From a candidate division WWE3 bacterium (GTDB lineage Bacteria > Patescibacteriota > WWE3 > UBA101185 > UBA10185): DNA of 10,690 nucleotides. Within the stretch, counting starts at the first letter, position 1. Each line of letters starts with the position of its first letter. Both the position numbers and the translations under genes were made by a program. Below the pieces are notes generated by a model. That model made no database searches. It saw nothing but the letters and a program-made list of their open reading frames with translations, and was not told the origin of the DNA. This document shows, in pieces, positions 1-5,943 of the stretch. Where the stretch lies: contig PXDX01000058.1 in the NCBI GenBank assembly GCA_003564915.1, positions 1 to 10,690 of the forward strand, in the 5' to 3' direction.

Positions 1-715
1 AATAATAACCTAGCACATAAGCAATGACCCAATATCCGCAAAAAGTAAAAAATGATAATCCCCCCGCGAGACCATCCAATCCATCAGTAAATGCCACAAA
101 ATTTAGGACTGCAACAAAAAGAAAAAAGATAAAAATCGGATAGGCAAATCCCAAGGTGACATTACCTAAAAGGGGAAACCAAACGTAATCCCAACCTAAC
201 TTAAAATAAGTCCAATACGCAACAAAACCACCAATAAGAAATTGAGAAAGAACTTTTTGATAAGATCTTAACCCCCCGTCATCAGCACTTCCCATAACAT
301 ACCAGAACTCCTTGAGAGGGTCTGATAGAGGTCCTAAAATATTTCCTATCCGCAAGAGAGGTTTCTTAAAAGTACGCTTTAGTTCATGTGATTCAGCAAC
401 AAAAAAAGCATCGCTGAAGACTTTGGTGAAATCCTCAATAATCCCGAAAAGACCCGCTAAAGAAGCAACAAACAAGGGAAAGAGGGTTTGAGTACGAGAG
501 CGATTAAACAAAAAAGTCATTAAAGCTACGGAGATAATGAACACCAAACCTCCCATTGTAGGGGTCCCCTGCTTCTTTTTGTGGGTGGGAGGACCATCTT
601 CACGCACGGACTCCCCCATTTGGAAAGCATAAACAAATTTTATCCATAGAGGATACAAAATGGCGGAAATAATAAGTGCCCCAAAAAGATGCAGTAAATC
701 AAGAAAAAAATTCAT
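1..715 (-). CDS. mraY: Phospho-N-acetylmuramoyl-pentapeptide-transferase MraY (partial, C-terminus beyond window)
   Basis: This integral membrane enzyme transfers phospho-MurNAc-pentapeptide from its UDP carrier to undecaprenyl phosphate, making lipid I on the cytoplasmic face. The frame is open from ATG at 715 to the window edge (238 codons seen; full proteins are usually 320-360). Visible family marks are a basic stretch followed by GTPTMGG at residues 50-56 after the first helix, a helix ending in the metal-site motif GIIEDFTK (91-98), GLRSYQKVLSQ (148-158) and the nucleotide-site motif FTDGLDGLAGG (209-219). Two points are odd. The usual Asp-Asp pair is Glu94-Asp95. About 40 extra residues (roughly 100-147) sit between that motif and GLRSYQK, where E. 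coli MraY has only a short link. The C-terminal histidine motif is off the window. The gene follows murA by 22 bases and has its own -10 box. The identity is firm from motif order; the effect of the substitutions is unknown. Confidence 0.93.
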   Translation of the reverse strand, partial: MNFFLDLLHLFGALIISAILYPLWIKFVYAFQMGESVREDGPPTHKKKQGTPTMGGLVFIISVALMTFLFNRSRTQTLFPLFVASLAGLFGIIEDFTKVFSDAFFVAESHELKRTFKKPLLRIGNILGPLSDPLKEFWYVMGSADDGGLRSYQKVLSQFLIGGFVAYWTYFKLGWDYVWFPLLGNVTLGFAYPIFIFFLFVAVLNFVAFTDGLDGLAGGLSFFTFCGYWVIAYVLGYY

Positions 716-721
716 GGCTCA

Positions 722-730
722 ATTATAGCA
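722..730 (-). promoter_or_regulatory. Extended -10 promoter element for mraY (leaderless)
   Basis: On the minus strand the murA-mraY gap holds TG-C-TATAAT, an extended -10 consensus, with exactly 6 bases between TATAAT and the mraY ATG. Bacterial RNA polymerase usually starts about 7 bases after the -10 box, so the transcript would begin at or next to the A of the start codon. No good -35 is seen at 16-18 bases, which fits an extended -10 promoter. It would let mraY be transcribed apart from murA. Three other genes in the window show the same arrangement. Confidence 0.6.
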
Positions 731-737
731 CCGTCAA

Positions 738-2066
738 CTAGTTGTTTGTGGTGATTCGAGCCCCTAATCGTTTCAGATTTTCCATGAAACTTTGGGAAAT
801 GTCTTCAACAATATCAATTCCGCGTATTTCGGTTACACCATCCGCAAAAAGAGCTGAGAGAACTAACGCTATTCCGGTCCTAAAATCCAACACATCCACT
901 GTAGATGATCGTAAATTCGAAGGTCCTTGAATCTTAACAACGTTCAAGGGCTCTCCAAATCTTTCAACATCATAAGAATCGTCCCTTATTACCAAAGGGA
1001 GGTTTGCTTCCGTAGGAGTAAGCATTTTGATACCGGCTCCCATACTGTTCAAATCCCGAACGTATCTCCAAGGATTGACATAAACGTTGTCGTACAAAGT
1101 ACTTTCTCCGGTACAATTCATAGCCAAAACACATAAGGCGGGCATCCAATCCGTCAGGACTGCCGGCGCGGGACCTGAGGTTACGTTCATGGGACTGTAT
1201 TCTTTTCCGCTGTGCCAAACTGCGAGATCATCTCCCTGAAAATCATAATTCATACCTACTTTATTAAGTATGTTTAAGAAAGGGGCTATAGCGATCTTCT
1301 CCACATTCCTAATCGTGATGGATCCTTTGGACACTATGCTTGCTGCGGCAAGGTTTACCACCTCATTTTTATCGGCTTGAACTTCGTAGGATGCTTCTTT
1401 AAAAACCGTTCTACCAGTTACTTCAATACGCCGCGGCTCTGTTCTTTCAATTTTGGCTCCCATGCTATTGAGAAAATTTATTAAGTCTTCTATCTCGGGT
1501 TCCTCAGCTGCATTATTTATATAAGTAACACCGGGTACAAAAAGAGAGGTGAGTATAGCGTTCTCGGTTCCGGTATGAGTGCTATGTTTAAAATTGATCG
1601 TTGCCGGTTGTAAAGTAGGCGCTTCCAGACTTACCCATTCCTTATCCTGCTGTACGCTTATTCCCAAGGACTCCCAAGTCTCAATAAATCGATTTATCGG
1701 CCCTCCTTTGCGAACCGTGTTTATAGGCTTAGGTATAATTGCTTTTCCAAAACGAAAGAGCAGCGGCCCGGCCAAAAGCTGGGTAGTACGATATTTTGAA
1801 CCAACATCAAAGGGAACACGATGAGTGTTTACTCCCGTAGTATCAATCTTTAATTTGTCATTACCCACCCATTCGTAAGTTGCTCCCAAGGAACTGATCA
1901 GTGAGAGCTCATCCTCAACAAATCGGATCCTCGGAACATTGGAAAGAGAAGTTCCAAAAGAGCTGAACAAAGAGGCCAGAACCAGTTTGGAAGCTGATAT
2001 CGGTGATCCGGAAGGAGTAACGGTTCCTCCTAAAGCAATACCACCTTCTATCTTGGTAGATTCCAT
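738..2066 (-). CDS. murA: UDP-N-acetylglucosamine 1-carboxyvinyltransferase (MurA-like) with altered active site
   Basis: This 442-residue protein of the EPSP-synthase/MurA fold has near-normal MurA length and matches MurA throughout. MurA transfers enolpyruvate from PEP to UDP-GlcNAc, the first committed step of peptidoglycan synthesis in the cytoplasm. Conserved marks are R93 in YRTTQLLAGPL, the block NNAAEEPEIEDLINFLNSMGA (184-204), D306 in LTDWMPAL (E. coli general base D305) and R396 in DFRTGIALVLSAL (E. coli R397). Key positions differ. The N-terminal SGAKN motif reads SGSPI, so Lys22-Asn23 become Pro22-Ile23. The PEP-loop Cys115 (Asp in some fosfomycin-resistant species) aligns with Thr117 in PINTVRKGGPI, and E. 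coli Arg120 aligns with Gly122. The start gives the usual short lead-in to the first strand. It lies 7 bases after secG and 22 before mraY, which supports a cell-wall role. It could be a genuine but divergent MurA or a related transferase with another specificity. I am confident of the family, less so of the exact reaction. Confidence 0.85.
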   Translation of the reverse strand: MESTKIEGGIALGGTVTPSGSPISASKLVLASLFSSFGTSLSNVPRIRFVEDELSLISSLGATYEWVGNDKLKIDTTGVNTHRVPFDVGSKYRTTQLLAGPLLFRFGKAIIPKPINTVRKGGPINRFIETWESLGISVQQDKEWVSLEAPTLQPATINFKHSTHTGTENAILTSLFVPGVTYINNAAEEPEIEDLINFLNSMGAKIERTEPRRIEVTGRTVFKEASYEVQADKNEVVNLAAASIVSKGSITIRNVEKIAIAPFLNILNKVGMNYDFQGDDLAVWHSGKEYSPMNVTSGPAPAVLTDWMPALCVLAMNCTGESTLYDNVYVNPWRYVRDLNSMGAGIKMLTPTEANLPLVIRDDSYDVERFGEPLNVVKIQGPSNLRSSTVDVLDFRTGIALVLSALFADGVTEIRGIDIVEDISQSFMENLKRLGARITTNN

Positions 2067-2073
2067 AACAAGC

Positions 2074-2292
2074 TCAATCGGTTAAATAAAGCATCCAAAT
2101 TGAATTTAGAGAGAATAGAATTCCTAGAACAATGGTCATGAAAAATATTATCTTCTCCAAACCTCTCTTAGAGCGATATCCCGCGCCCAAGCTAACCGCA
2201 CTGCTCAAACCACCTTCTCTTGACTGTACAAGCACTAGTCCTGTCAATATTACCGCCATCACTATTTGAATTATTTTCGAAAATCTAATCAT
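2074..2292 (-). CDS. secG: Preprotein translocase subunit SecG
   Basis: This 72-residue protein is the small accessory subunit of the SecYEG channel, which assists SecA-driven export across the cytoplasmic membrane. It has two predicted membrane helices (about residues 5-24 and 46-68). They are joined by the characteristic loop VQSREGGLSSAVSLGAG (22-38), the counterpart of the Gly-rich LLQ..GGGL segment of SecG. Its length matches the family. The ATG follows the stop of the upstream membrane-protein gene by one base, and murA starts 7 bases after its TGA, so the three are very likely co-transcribed and translationally coupled. No Shine-Dalgarno sequence precedes the start. The two-helix topology plus the loop motif make this reliable despite the short length. 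Confidence 0.88.
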   Translation of the reverse strand: MIRFSKIIQIVMAVILTGLVLVQSREGGLSSAVSLGAGYRSKRGLEKIIFFMTIVLGILFSLNSIWMLYLTD

Positions 2293-2293
2293 A

Positions 2294-2707
2294 CTATCGT
2301 GTATTATCGCATAACCAACCTAATAACCCAAATACTATACTATAAGTAAGAGCAGATGCTCCCAAAGACATCGCCGGATTTAGCTCTTTAGCCGGAAGTA
2401 CTATATCAATGATCCTAATTCCGGGAAGAACGGTGGATGTAACGGAAAATCCTGCAATGATTGCAGTGCAAATATACATAACCAATCCGCTAAGTACGGC
2501 TCGCATCAATAATCCCCCTAAGCCCTTTCTTGGTAACGCAAGAATCCTTAATAGAGGAAATATAAAGAATTCGGTCAAGCTCAATCCCAGAACAAAGATA
2601 ATGAAAGGGCTGTCAATGAAACCGGTATGTTCAAATCCGGAAACTAAAATCTGAGTGGCAAAAGCGGAAAAGAAAGAGAAGAAATACGTCCTAATAAAAG
2701 CTTTCAT
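2294..2707 (-). CDS. Small four-helix membrane protein, possibly of the YvlD / 4-TMS 'phage holin' superfamily
   Basis: This 137-residue hydrophobic protein has four likely membrane helices: about residues 4-24, 34-56, 66-87 and 112-133. The pattern resembles PF04020-type proteins (YvlD-like, labelled mycobacterial 4-TMS phage holin). That pattern is an N-terminal helix ending in a Gly-Phe turn, a second helix running into PLLRILALPRKG (51-62), a third helix ending in IIAGFSV, then an outward loop and a final helix. The family name does not imply a phage function, and no phage genes are nearby. The function is unknown to me. The gene heads the apparent unit with secG and murA, one base before secG, and carries its own -10 box placed for a leaderless transcript. 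The ATG at 2707 is supported by that box and by the Met-Lys lead into the first helix. The coding call is strong; the family assignment is from recollected pattern only. Confidence 0.7.
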   Translation of the reverse strand: MKAFIRTYFFSFFSAFATQILVSGFEHTGFIDSPFIIFVLGLSLTEFFIFPLLRILALPRKGLGGLLMRAVLSGLVMYICTAIIAGFSVTSTVLPGIRIIDIVLPAKELNPAMSLGASALTYSIVFGLLGWLCDNTR

Positions 2708-2713
2708 GTTTTT

Positions 2714-2722
2714 ATTATATCA
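2714..2722 (-). promoter_or_regulatory. Extended -10 promoter for the membrane protein-secG-murA unit (leaderless)
   Basis: The minus strand reads TTGATATAAT, that is TG-A-TATAAT, followed by AAAAAC and the ATG at 2707. The 6-base spacing puts the expected transcription start at the ATG itself. No convincing -35 is seen at 16-18 bases. It stands just after the uvrC terminator candidate, which fits a new transcription unit beginning here. Confidence 0.65.
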
Positions 2723-2749
2723 AGTAGATAAAAAGCGGTTATCGGATCA

Positions 2750-2772
2750 AATAAAGGGATCAGGTCTGATCC
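2750..2772 (-). terminator. Candidate factor-independent terminator of uvrC, overlapping its stop codon
   Basis: On the minus strand the last codons and stop of uvrC form a perfect inverted repeat. GGATCA (2772-2767) is separated by GACC from TGATCC (2762-2757), and CTTTATTT follows as a T-rich tail. The TGA stop lies in the hairpin. A second TTGATCC (complement of 2744-2750) just downstream could compete for the same upstream arm, giving an alternative fold. The stem is short (6-7 bp), so efficiency is uncertain. Confidence 0.45.
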
Positions 2773-4106
2773 AACAGATTCCTTAATCTAATTTTATGGT
2801 GGTATGATCTCGCAAATCGGTGCGCCTCATCTCTGAGCTCTTTTAAGTGATTTAGACCTTCGTTATCAGGGTATAAGCAGATCTCTTTGTACCTGTTTCC
2901 ATCGAAATAGATCAAAATTTCATCCTTTTTTGCTAAACCCATTAAAAACACGTCTTTAATATCTTTTTCTTTGAAAACCTTTCTTATTGCTGTTAATTGA
3001 GGTTTACCTCCATCCAATAATATCAAGTCAGGCTTTTCCCAGCCTGCAGATCCTATCTTATCCAATCTTCTTGAAATCATTTCCGCCAGCCGCTGTGAGT
3101 CATCCCGTTTTCCTTCCTGTAAATTGAACCTCCTATAAAAAGATTTATCTATTTTACCTTTCATTGAAACCACCATTCCTCCAACGGAGTCCGAACCTGC
3201 TAAATCGGAAACATCGTAGCACTCTATTCTGGAAGGGATCTTTTCCATCTCGGGTACTATATCAACTAACGATTCTAAAGCTTCCTTGGCCAAATCCTCC
3301 AAAAGATCGGGCTTATTAGCGTAATACTCGGCCGGAACTCTTCTTTCCCTCACATAGTTGAATTTGTTTAATAGGTCTCTGTAGTACTTTGCCTTCTCAT
3401 AATCCTTGACATTAGAAGCATTAACCATTTTATTTTCAATTTCGGAAATTATCTGTGACGATTTTCCGCTAAGAAAAAGCGATATTTCATCCAAGTTTTC
3501 CTTGTATCCATCGGGTGAAATACCTTCTATACAAGGAAATGGGCACAACCCGATATCACCGTAAAGACAGGGACGTCCTATCCTTTTATGTTTTTGAAAC
3601 TTCCCTTTAGTACAATCTCTGTAAGGGATGAACTTTCTTAGTGTCCGCATTACATATCGAGCTGCGGAAGAGCTGGGAAAAGGTCCGAATTTTGTTGATT
3701 CCGATAACAGATCCGATTTTCTGGAAACCTTTACCCGTGGGAAATTACTACTTTCTGAATCGGGTCCTCCATCCCTGCTCTCCAGGATCTCAATATATAA
3801 AAACGATTTGTCATCTTTAAGATTAATATTATAACGAGGTAGAAATTCTTTAATGAGATACGCTTCCAATATTACAGCTTCTATTTCAGAACCTACTTCA
3901 ATATAATCTATATCTTTTACGGTATTTACCATAAGTGCGGTCTTAGGTCCCAGCGTATCTTGGTTAACAAAATAGGATCCCGCTCTATTTCTTAAATTCT
4001 TGGCCTTTCCTATGTAAATAACATCGCCAGCTCCATCCAAAAATTTATACACCCCGGGAGTTCTGGGTAAATCTTTAATTTTATCTTTGATCGTATTCTT
4101 TCTCAT
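2760..4106 (-). CDS. uvrC: Excinuclease ABC subunit UvrC, short form without the C-terminal HhH domain
   Basis: This 448-residue nucleotide-excision-repair nuclease is recruited by UvrB to incise DNA on both sides of a lesion. Domains in order are: GIY-YIG nuclease for the 3' cut, with GVY 18-20, YIGKAKNLRNR 31-41 and the glutamate of ILEAYLIK near 81; a Cys cluster C165, C180, C188, C192 whose last spacings (8 and 4) match the Fe-S site of E. coli UvrC; a UVR motif binding UvrB at about 220-250; and the RNase H-like nuclease for the 5' cut, with D298 in IECYDVSD, D365 in LLDGGKPQL and H429 in RDEAHRFA. The protein stops 19 residues after that histidine. The tandem helix-hairpin-helix domain seen in typical ~600-residue UvrC is therefore absent. 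Only 52 bases separate the stop from the next gene, so no hidden remainder exists. The start gives the usual short N-terminal lead. There is no Shine-Dalgarno. Confidence 0.95.
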   Translation of the reverse strand: MRKNTIKDKIKDLPRTPGVYKFLDGAGDVIYIGKAKNLRNRAGSYFVNQDTLGPKTALMVNTVKDIDYIEVGSEIEAVILEAYLIKEFLPRYNINLKDDKSFLYIEILESRDGGPDSESSNFPRVKVSRKSDLLSESTKFGPFPSSSAARYVMRTLRKFIPYRDCTKGKFQKHKRIGRPCLYGDIGLCPFPCIEGISPDGYKENLDEISLFLSGKSSQIISEIENKMVNASNVKDYEKAKYYRDLLNKFNYVRERRVPAEYYANKPDLLEDLAKEALESLVDIVPEMEKIPSRIECYDVSDLAGSDSVGGMVVSMKGKIDKSFYRRFNLQEGKRDDSQRLAEMISRRLDKIGSAGWEKPDLILLDGGKPQLTAIRKVFKEKDIKDVFLMGLAKKDEILIYFDGNRYKEICLYPDNEGLNHLKELRDEAHRFARSYHHKIRLRNLLDQT

Positions 4107-4143
4107 ATATTTTTGGGCAGGGTAAATTGATTACGCTCAACTG

Positions 4144-4152
4144 ATTTTATCA
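4144..4152 (-). promoter_or_regulatory. Possible extended -10 promoter for uvrC
   Basis: On the minus strand, TG-A-TAAAAT lies in the 68-base divergent gap, which would give a leader of about 30 bases before the uvrC ATG. A TATAAT on the same strand (4169-4164) is an alternative with a longer leader. No clear -35 is seen and no Shine-Dalgarno appears in the leader, so the choice is uncertain. Confidence 0.35.
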
Positions 4153-4159
4153 AATACGA

Positions 4160-4169
4160 TATAATTATA
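4160..4169. promoter_or_regulatory. Palindromic -10 element TATAATTATA in the uvrC/transglutaminase divergent gap
   Basis: TATAATTATA is its own reverse complement, so it offers a perfect TATAAT on both strands. On the plus strand, TATAAT (4160-4165) is followed by 9 bases and then the ATG at 4175, so the transcript of the transglutaminase-like gene would have a 0-3 base leader. On the minus strand it could drive uvrC with a leader of about 50 bases. No good -35 is visible for the plus-strand direction. Confidence 0.55.
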
Positions 4170-4174
4170 CGGTC

Positions 4175-5920
4175 ATGCCTTCAAGAACAAAGTTGTTTTC
4201 ACTGCTAACAATGACTGCCGTAATGGGAATTGTATGTACCTTGATATTATCGAGCGGCCCCCTGAAATACCGAGCGCAAGAACAATTTGACACTTCTTAT
4301 ATCACAACTTACACGGTCAATGAGAACGGGGAAACCTTTGTCTCACAAGAAATTGAAATTACTAACCTAGCGCAAGATGTTCTAGCCACAACTTTCTCTT
4401 TAACGATAAGACAGATTTCTATTTACGATATTAGTGGATCCGATACGGCGGGTCCTCTTGATATCGAGGTTAAAAGAGACGCGTCGGAGGGAGGTAAAAC
4501 CACATTAAATCTACACCTAAATGAAAAGGTTATCGGAGAGGGAAGGAGCAATAAGATCCGATTGGAATATAAAACAGAAGATCTAGCAAATAAAGTCGGC
4601 CAAGTTTGGAACATAAATCTACCAAAGACACCCTCTCCCGAAAGCTTATCATCGTATGAAGTAATTCTTACAACCCCAAAGTCTCTGGGACCCTTAATAT
4701 TTATGTCCCCAAGTCCTGCTTCTAAGGAAGAAACCGATGGATTAACAACATATTTCTTTGATCAGTCTTCATTGGATAAAAGCATCAGCGCAACTTTTGG
4801 AATTAATCAAATATTAAATTTTGAACTGTACTACGAACTGATGAACACCCGTTTTATTCCAGTAAGACAAGAAATAGCTCTTCCCCCTGATATTGCTGAA
4901 CAGCAGCAGGTTTTCTATGAAAGTATTGATCCCGCCCCGGGTAAGATCTATCGTGATCTCGACGGTAATTTATTGGCTCAATACTGGTTAAGACCTTATC
5001 AAAAAATTGAAATTCAGGTTAAAGGTTGGACAAAATTATTCGGGAGACAGATCAATCCCGAAATGGGCGGACCTATGCATGAAATTCCGGATGCTTTGAT
5101 AACAAGATACACCGGGGAGGATAAATATTGGGAAGTGAATAATCCTAGAATAAGAAATCTCGCCAACGAGCTATTCGATCCTAAAAAGAACGTCACCGAA
5201 AATGCGTATGAAGTATATAAATACGTGGTAGAAAATTTGGAATATGATATTGACGGAATAGATTCTGAACATTTTGACAGACACGGCGCTCTCAAAGCTC
5301 TTACTCAGGATCTGCCCTGGGCATGTATGGAATTCTCGGATCTATTCATTGCTCTTACAAGAGCTATGGGAATACCCGCTAGAGAATTGAACGGATTTGC
5401 TATTCCACAATCCGAAGTTTTAACTCCTGTGCCTGTGGGAATGGATAATAGTGATATTCTACATTCCTGGGCGGAATTTTATGATCCAAACTTTGCTTGG
5501 GTACCGGTTGATCCTGCCTGGGGCAGTACTTCGGGTATGGATTATTTCACAAAACTGGATACCAATCACTTGGCTTTTGTCAGAAAAGGGTTGAGTTCGG
5601 AAAGACCTTACCCTGCCGGAACTTATAGATTGGATATTGATGGAAAGCAGGTAAATGTGGATTTCGCGCAGGACCAAAAAGATTTTGATCCTAAAATAAA
5701 TATCCAAAAAACATTTACTTGGAACCCAATTCAGTTGCTAAGAGGAAATAGAGCCTATATTGTTGAACATTTATCCGGACCGGTTTTGTATAGAATAAAC
5801 GGAGGAACTACGCTGCTACCTTTTGATAAGAAGACAATTTATCTACCCGCGGATACAAATACGCTCATTTATGAAAATTTTAGAGGTGTTGCAGAGGAGC
5901 TAAAAATTGATAAAAATTGA
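4175..5920 (+). CDS. Secreted or membrane-anchored transglutaminase-like domain protein
   Basis: This 581-residue protein has an N-terminal hydrophobic helix after a basic start (about 7-27), acting as signal peptide or anchor. An extracellular beta-rich region follows (about 38-285, alternating polar/hydrophobic strands, no motif I can name). Next comes a transglutaminase-like cysteine-protease fold (about 315-455), and then a small C-terminal beta-rich part (about 505-575). The catalytic triad is complete: C384 in PWACMEFSDLF, H430 in LHSWAEFYD and D447 in PVDPAWG. Such folds make or cleave amide bonds, or act as peptidases; the substrate cannot be read from sequence. I recall similar anchored proteins in Patescibacteria genomes but cannot verify this here. 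The gene is the only plus-strand gene, set between uvrA and uvrC, convergent with uvrA. The start at 4175 is preferred over M13 or M17 because the -10 box fits it and it completes the signal region. Context gives no repair link; a cell-surface role is inferred. Confidence 0.88.
   Translation: MPSRTKLFSLLTMTAVMGIVCTLILSSGPLKYRAQEQFDTSYITTYTVNENGETFVSQEIEITNLAQDVLATTFSLTIRQISIYDISGSDTAGPLDIEVKRDASEGGKTTLNLHLNEKVIGEGRSNKIRLEYKTEDLANKVGQVWNINLPKTPSPESLSSYEVILTTPKSLGPLIFMSPSPASKEETDGLTTYFFDQSSLDKSISATFGINQILNFELYYELMNTRFIPVRQEIALPPDIAEQQQVFYESIDPAPGKIYRDLDGNLLAQYWLRPYQKIEIQVKGWTKLFGRQINPEMGGPMHEIPDALITRYTGEDKYWEVNNPRIRNLANELFDPKKNVTENAYEVYKYVVENLEYDIDGIDSEHFDRHGALKALTQDLPWACMEFSDLFIALTRAMGIPARELNGFAIPQSEVLTPVPVGMDNSDILHSWAEFYDPNFAWVPVDPAWGSTSGMDYFTKLDTNHLAFVRKGLSSERPYPAGTYRLDIDGKQVNVDFAQDQKDFDPKINIQKTFTWNPIQLLRGNRAYIVEHLSGPVLYRINGGTTLLPFDKKTIYLPADTNTLIYENFRGVAEELKIDKN
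5901..5920 (+). repeat. Two tandem copies of a 10-base unit at the end of the transglutaminase gene
   Basis: The unit taaaaattga occurs twice head to tail and encodes the last residues and TGA stop of the transglutaminase-like protein. On the minus strand it reads as two TCAATTTTTA blocks just beyond the uvrA stop, so it also supplies the T-rich tail of a candidate uvrA terminator. Confidence 0.6.
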
Positions 5921-5943
5921 AAAGTCTAATTGACTGAGACTTT
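5905..5943 (-). terminator. Candidate weak terminator for uvrA at the convergent gene junction
   Basis: AAAGTCT (5921-5927) and AGACTTT (5937-5943) form a 7-bp inverted repeat with a 9-base loop spanning the uvrA stop. On the minus strand the stem is followed by TCAATTTTTATCAATTTTT, a suitable U-run region. The stem is AT-rich and weak, so this is tentative; transcription from the other side would also cross it. Confidence 0.35.

Noticed and set aside
732..737. TTGACG on the minus strand, a good -35 hexamer upstream of mraY
   Set aside because: It lies only 4 bases from TATAAT, far short of the 16-18 needed, so it cannot act as the -35 for that box.
2297..2310. GATAAT about 10 bases before the secG start as a separate promoter
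   Set aside because: It lies inside the coding end of the upstream gene, is a weaker match and is too far from the ATG; co-transcription with a 1-base gap is simpler.
2760..2762. TGA at the end of uvrC as a recoded Gly codon, as in SR1/Gracilibacteria
   Set aside because: Four genes end at TGA at sensible points, no in-frame TGA interrupts a conserved protein, and reading past uvrC meets non-coding sequence.
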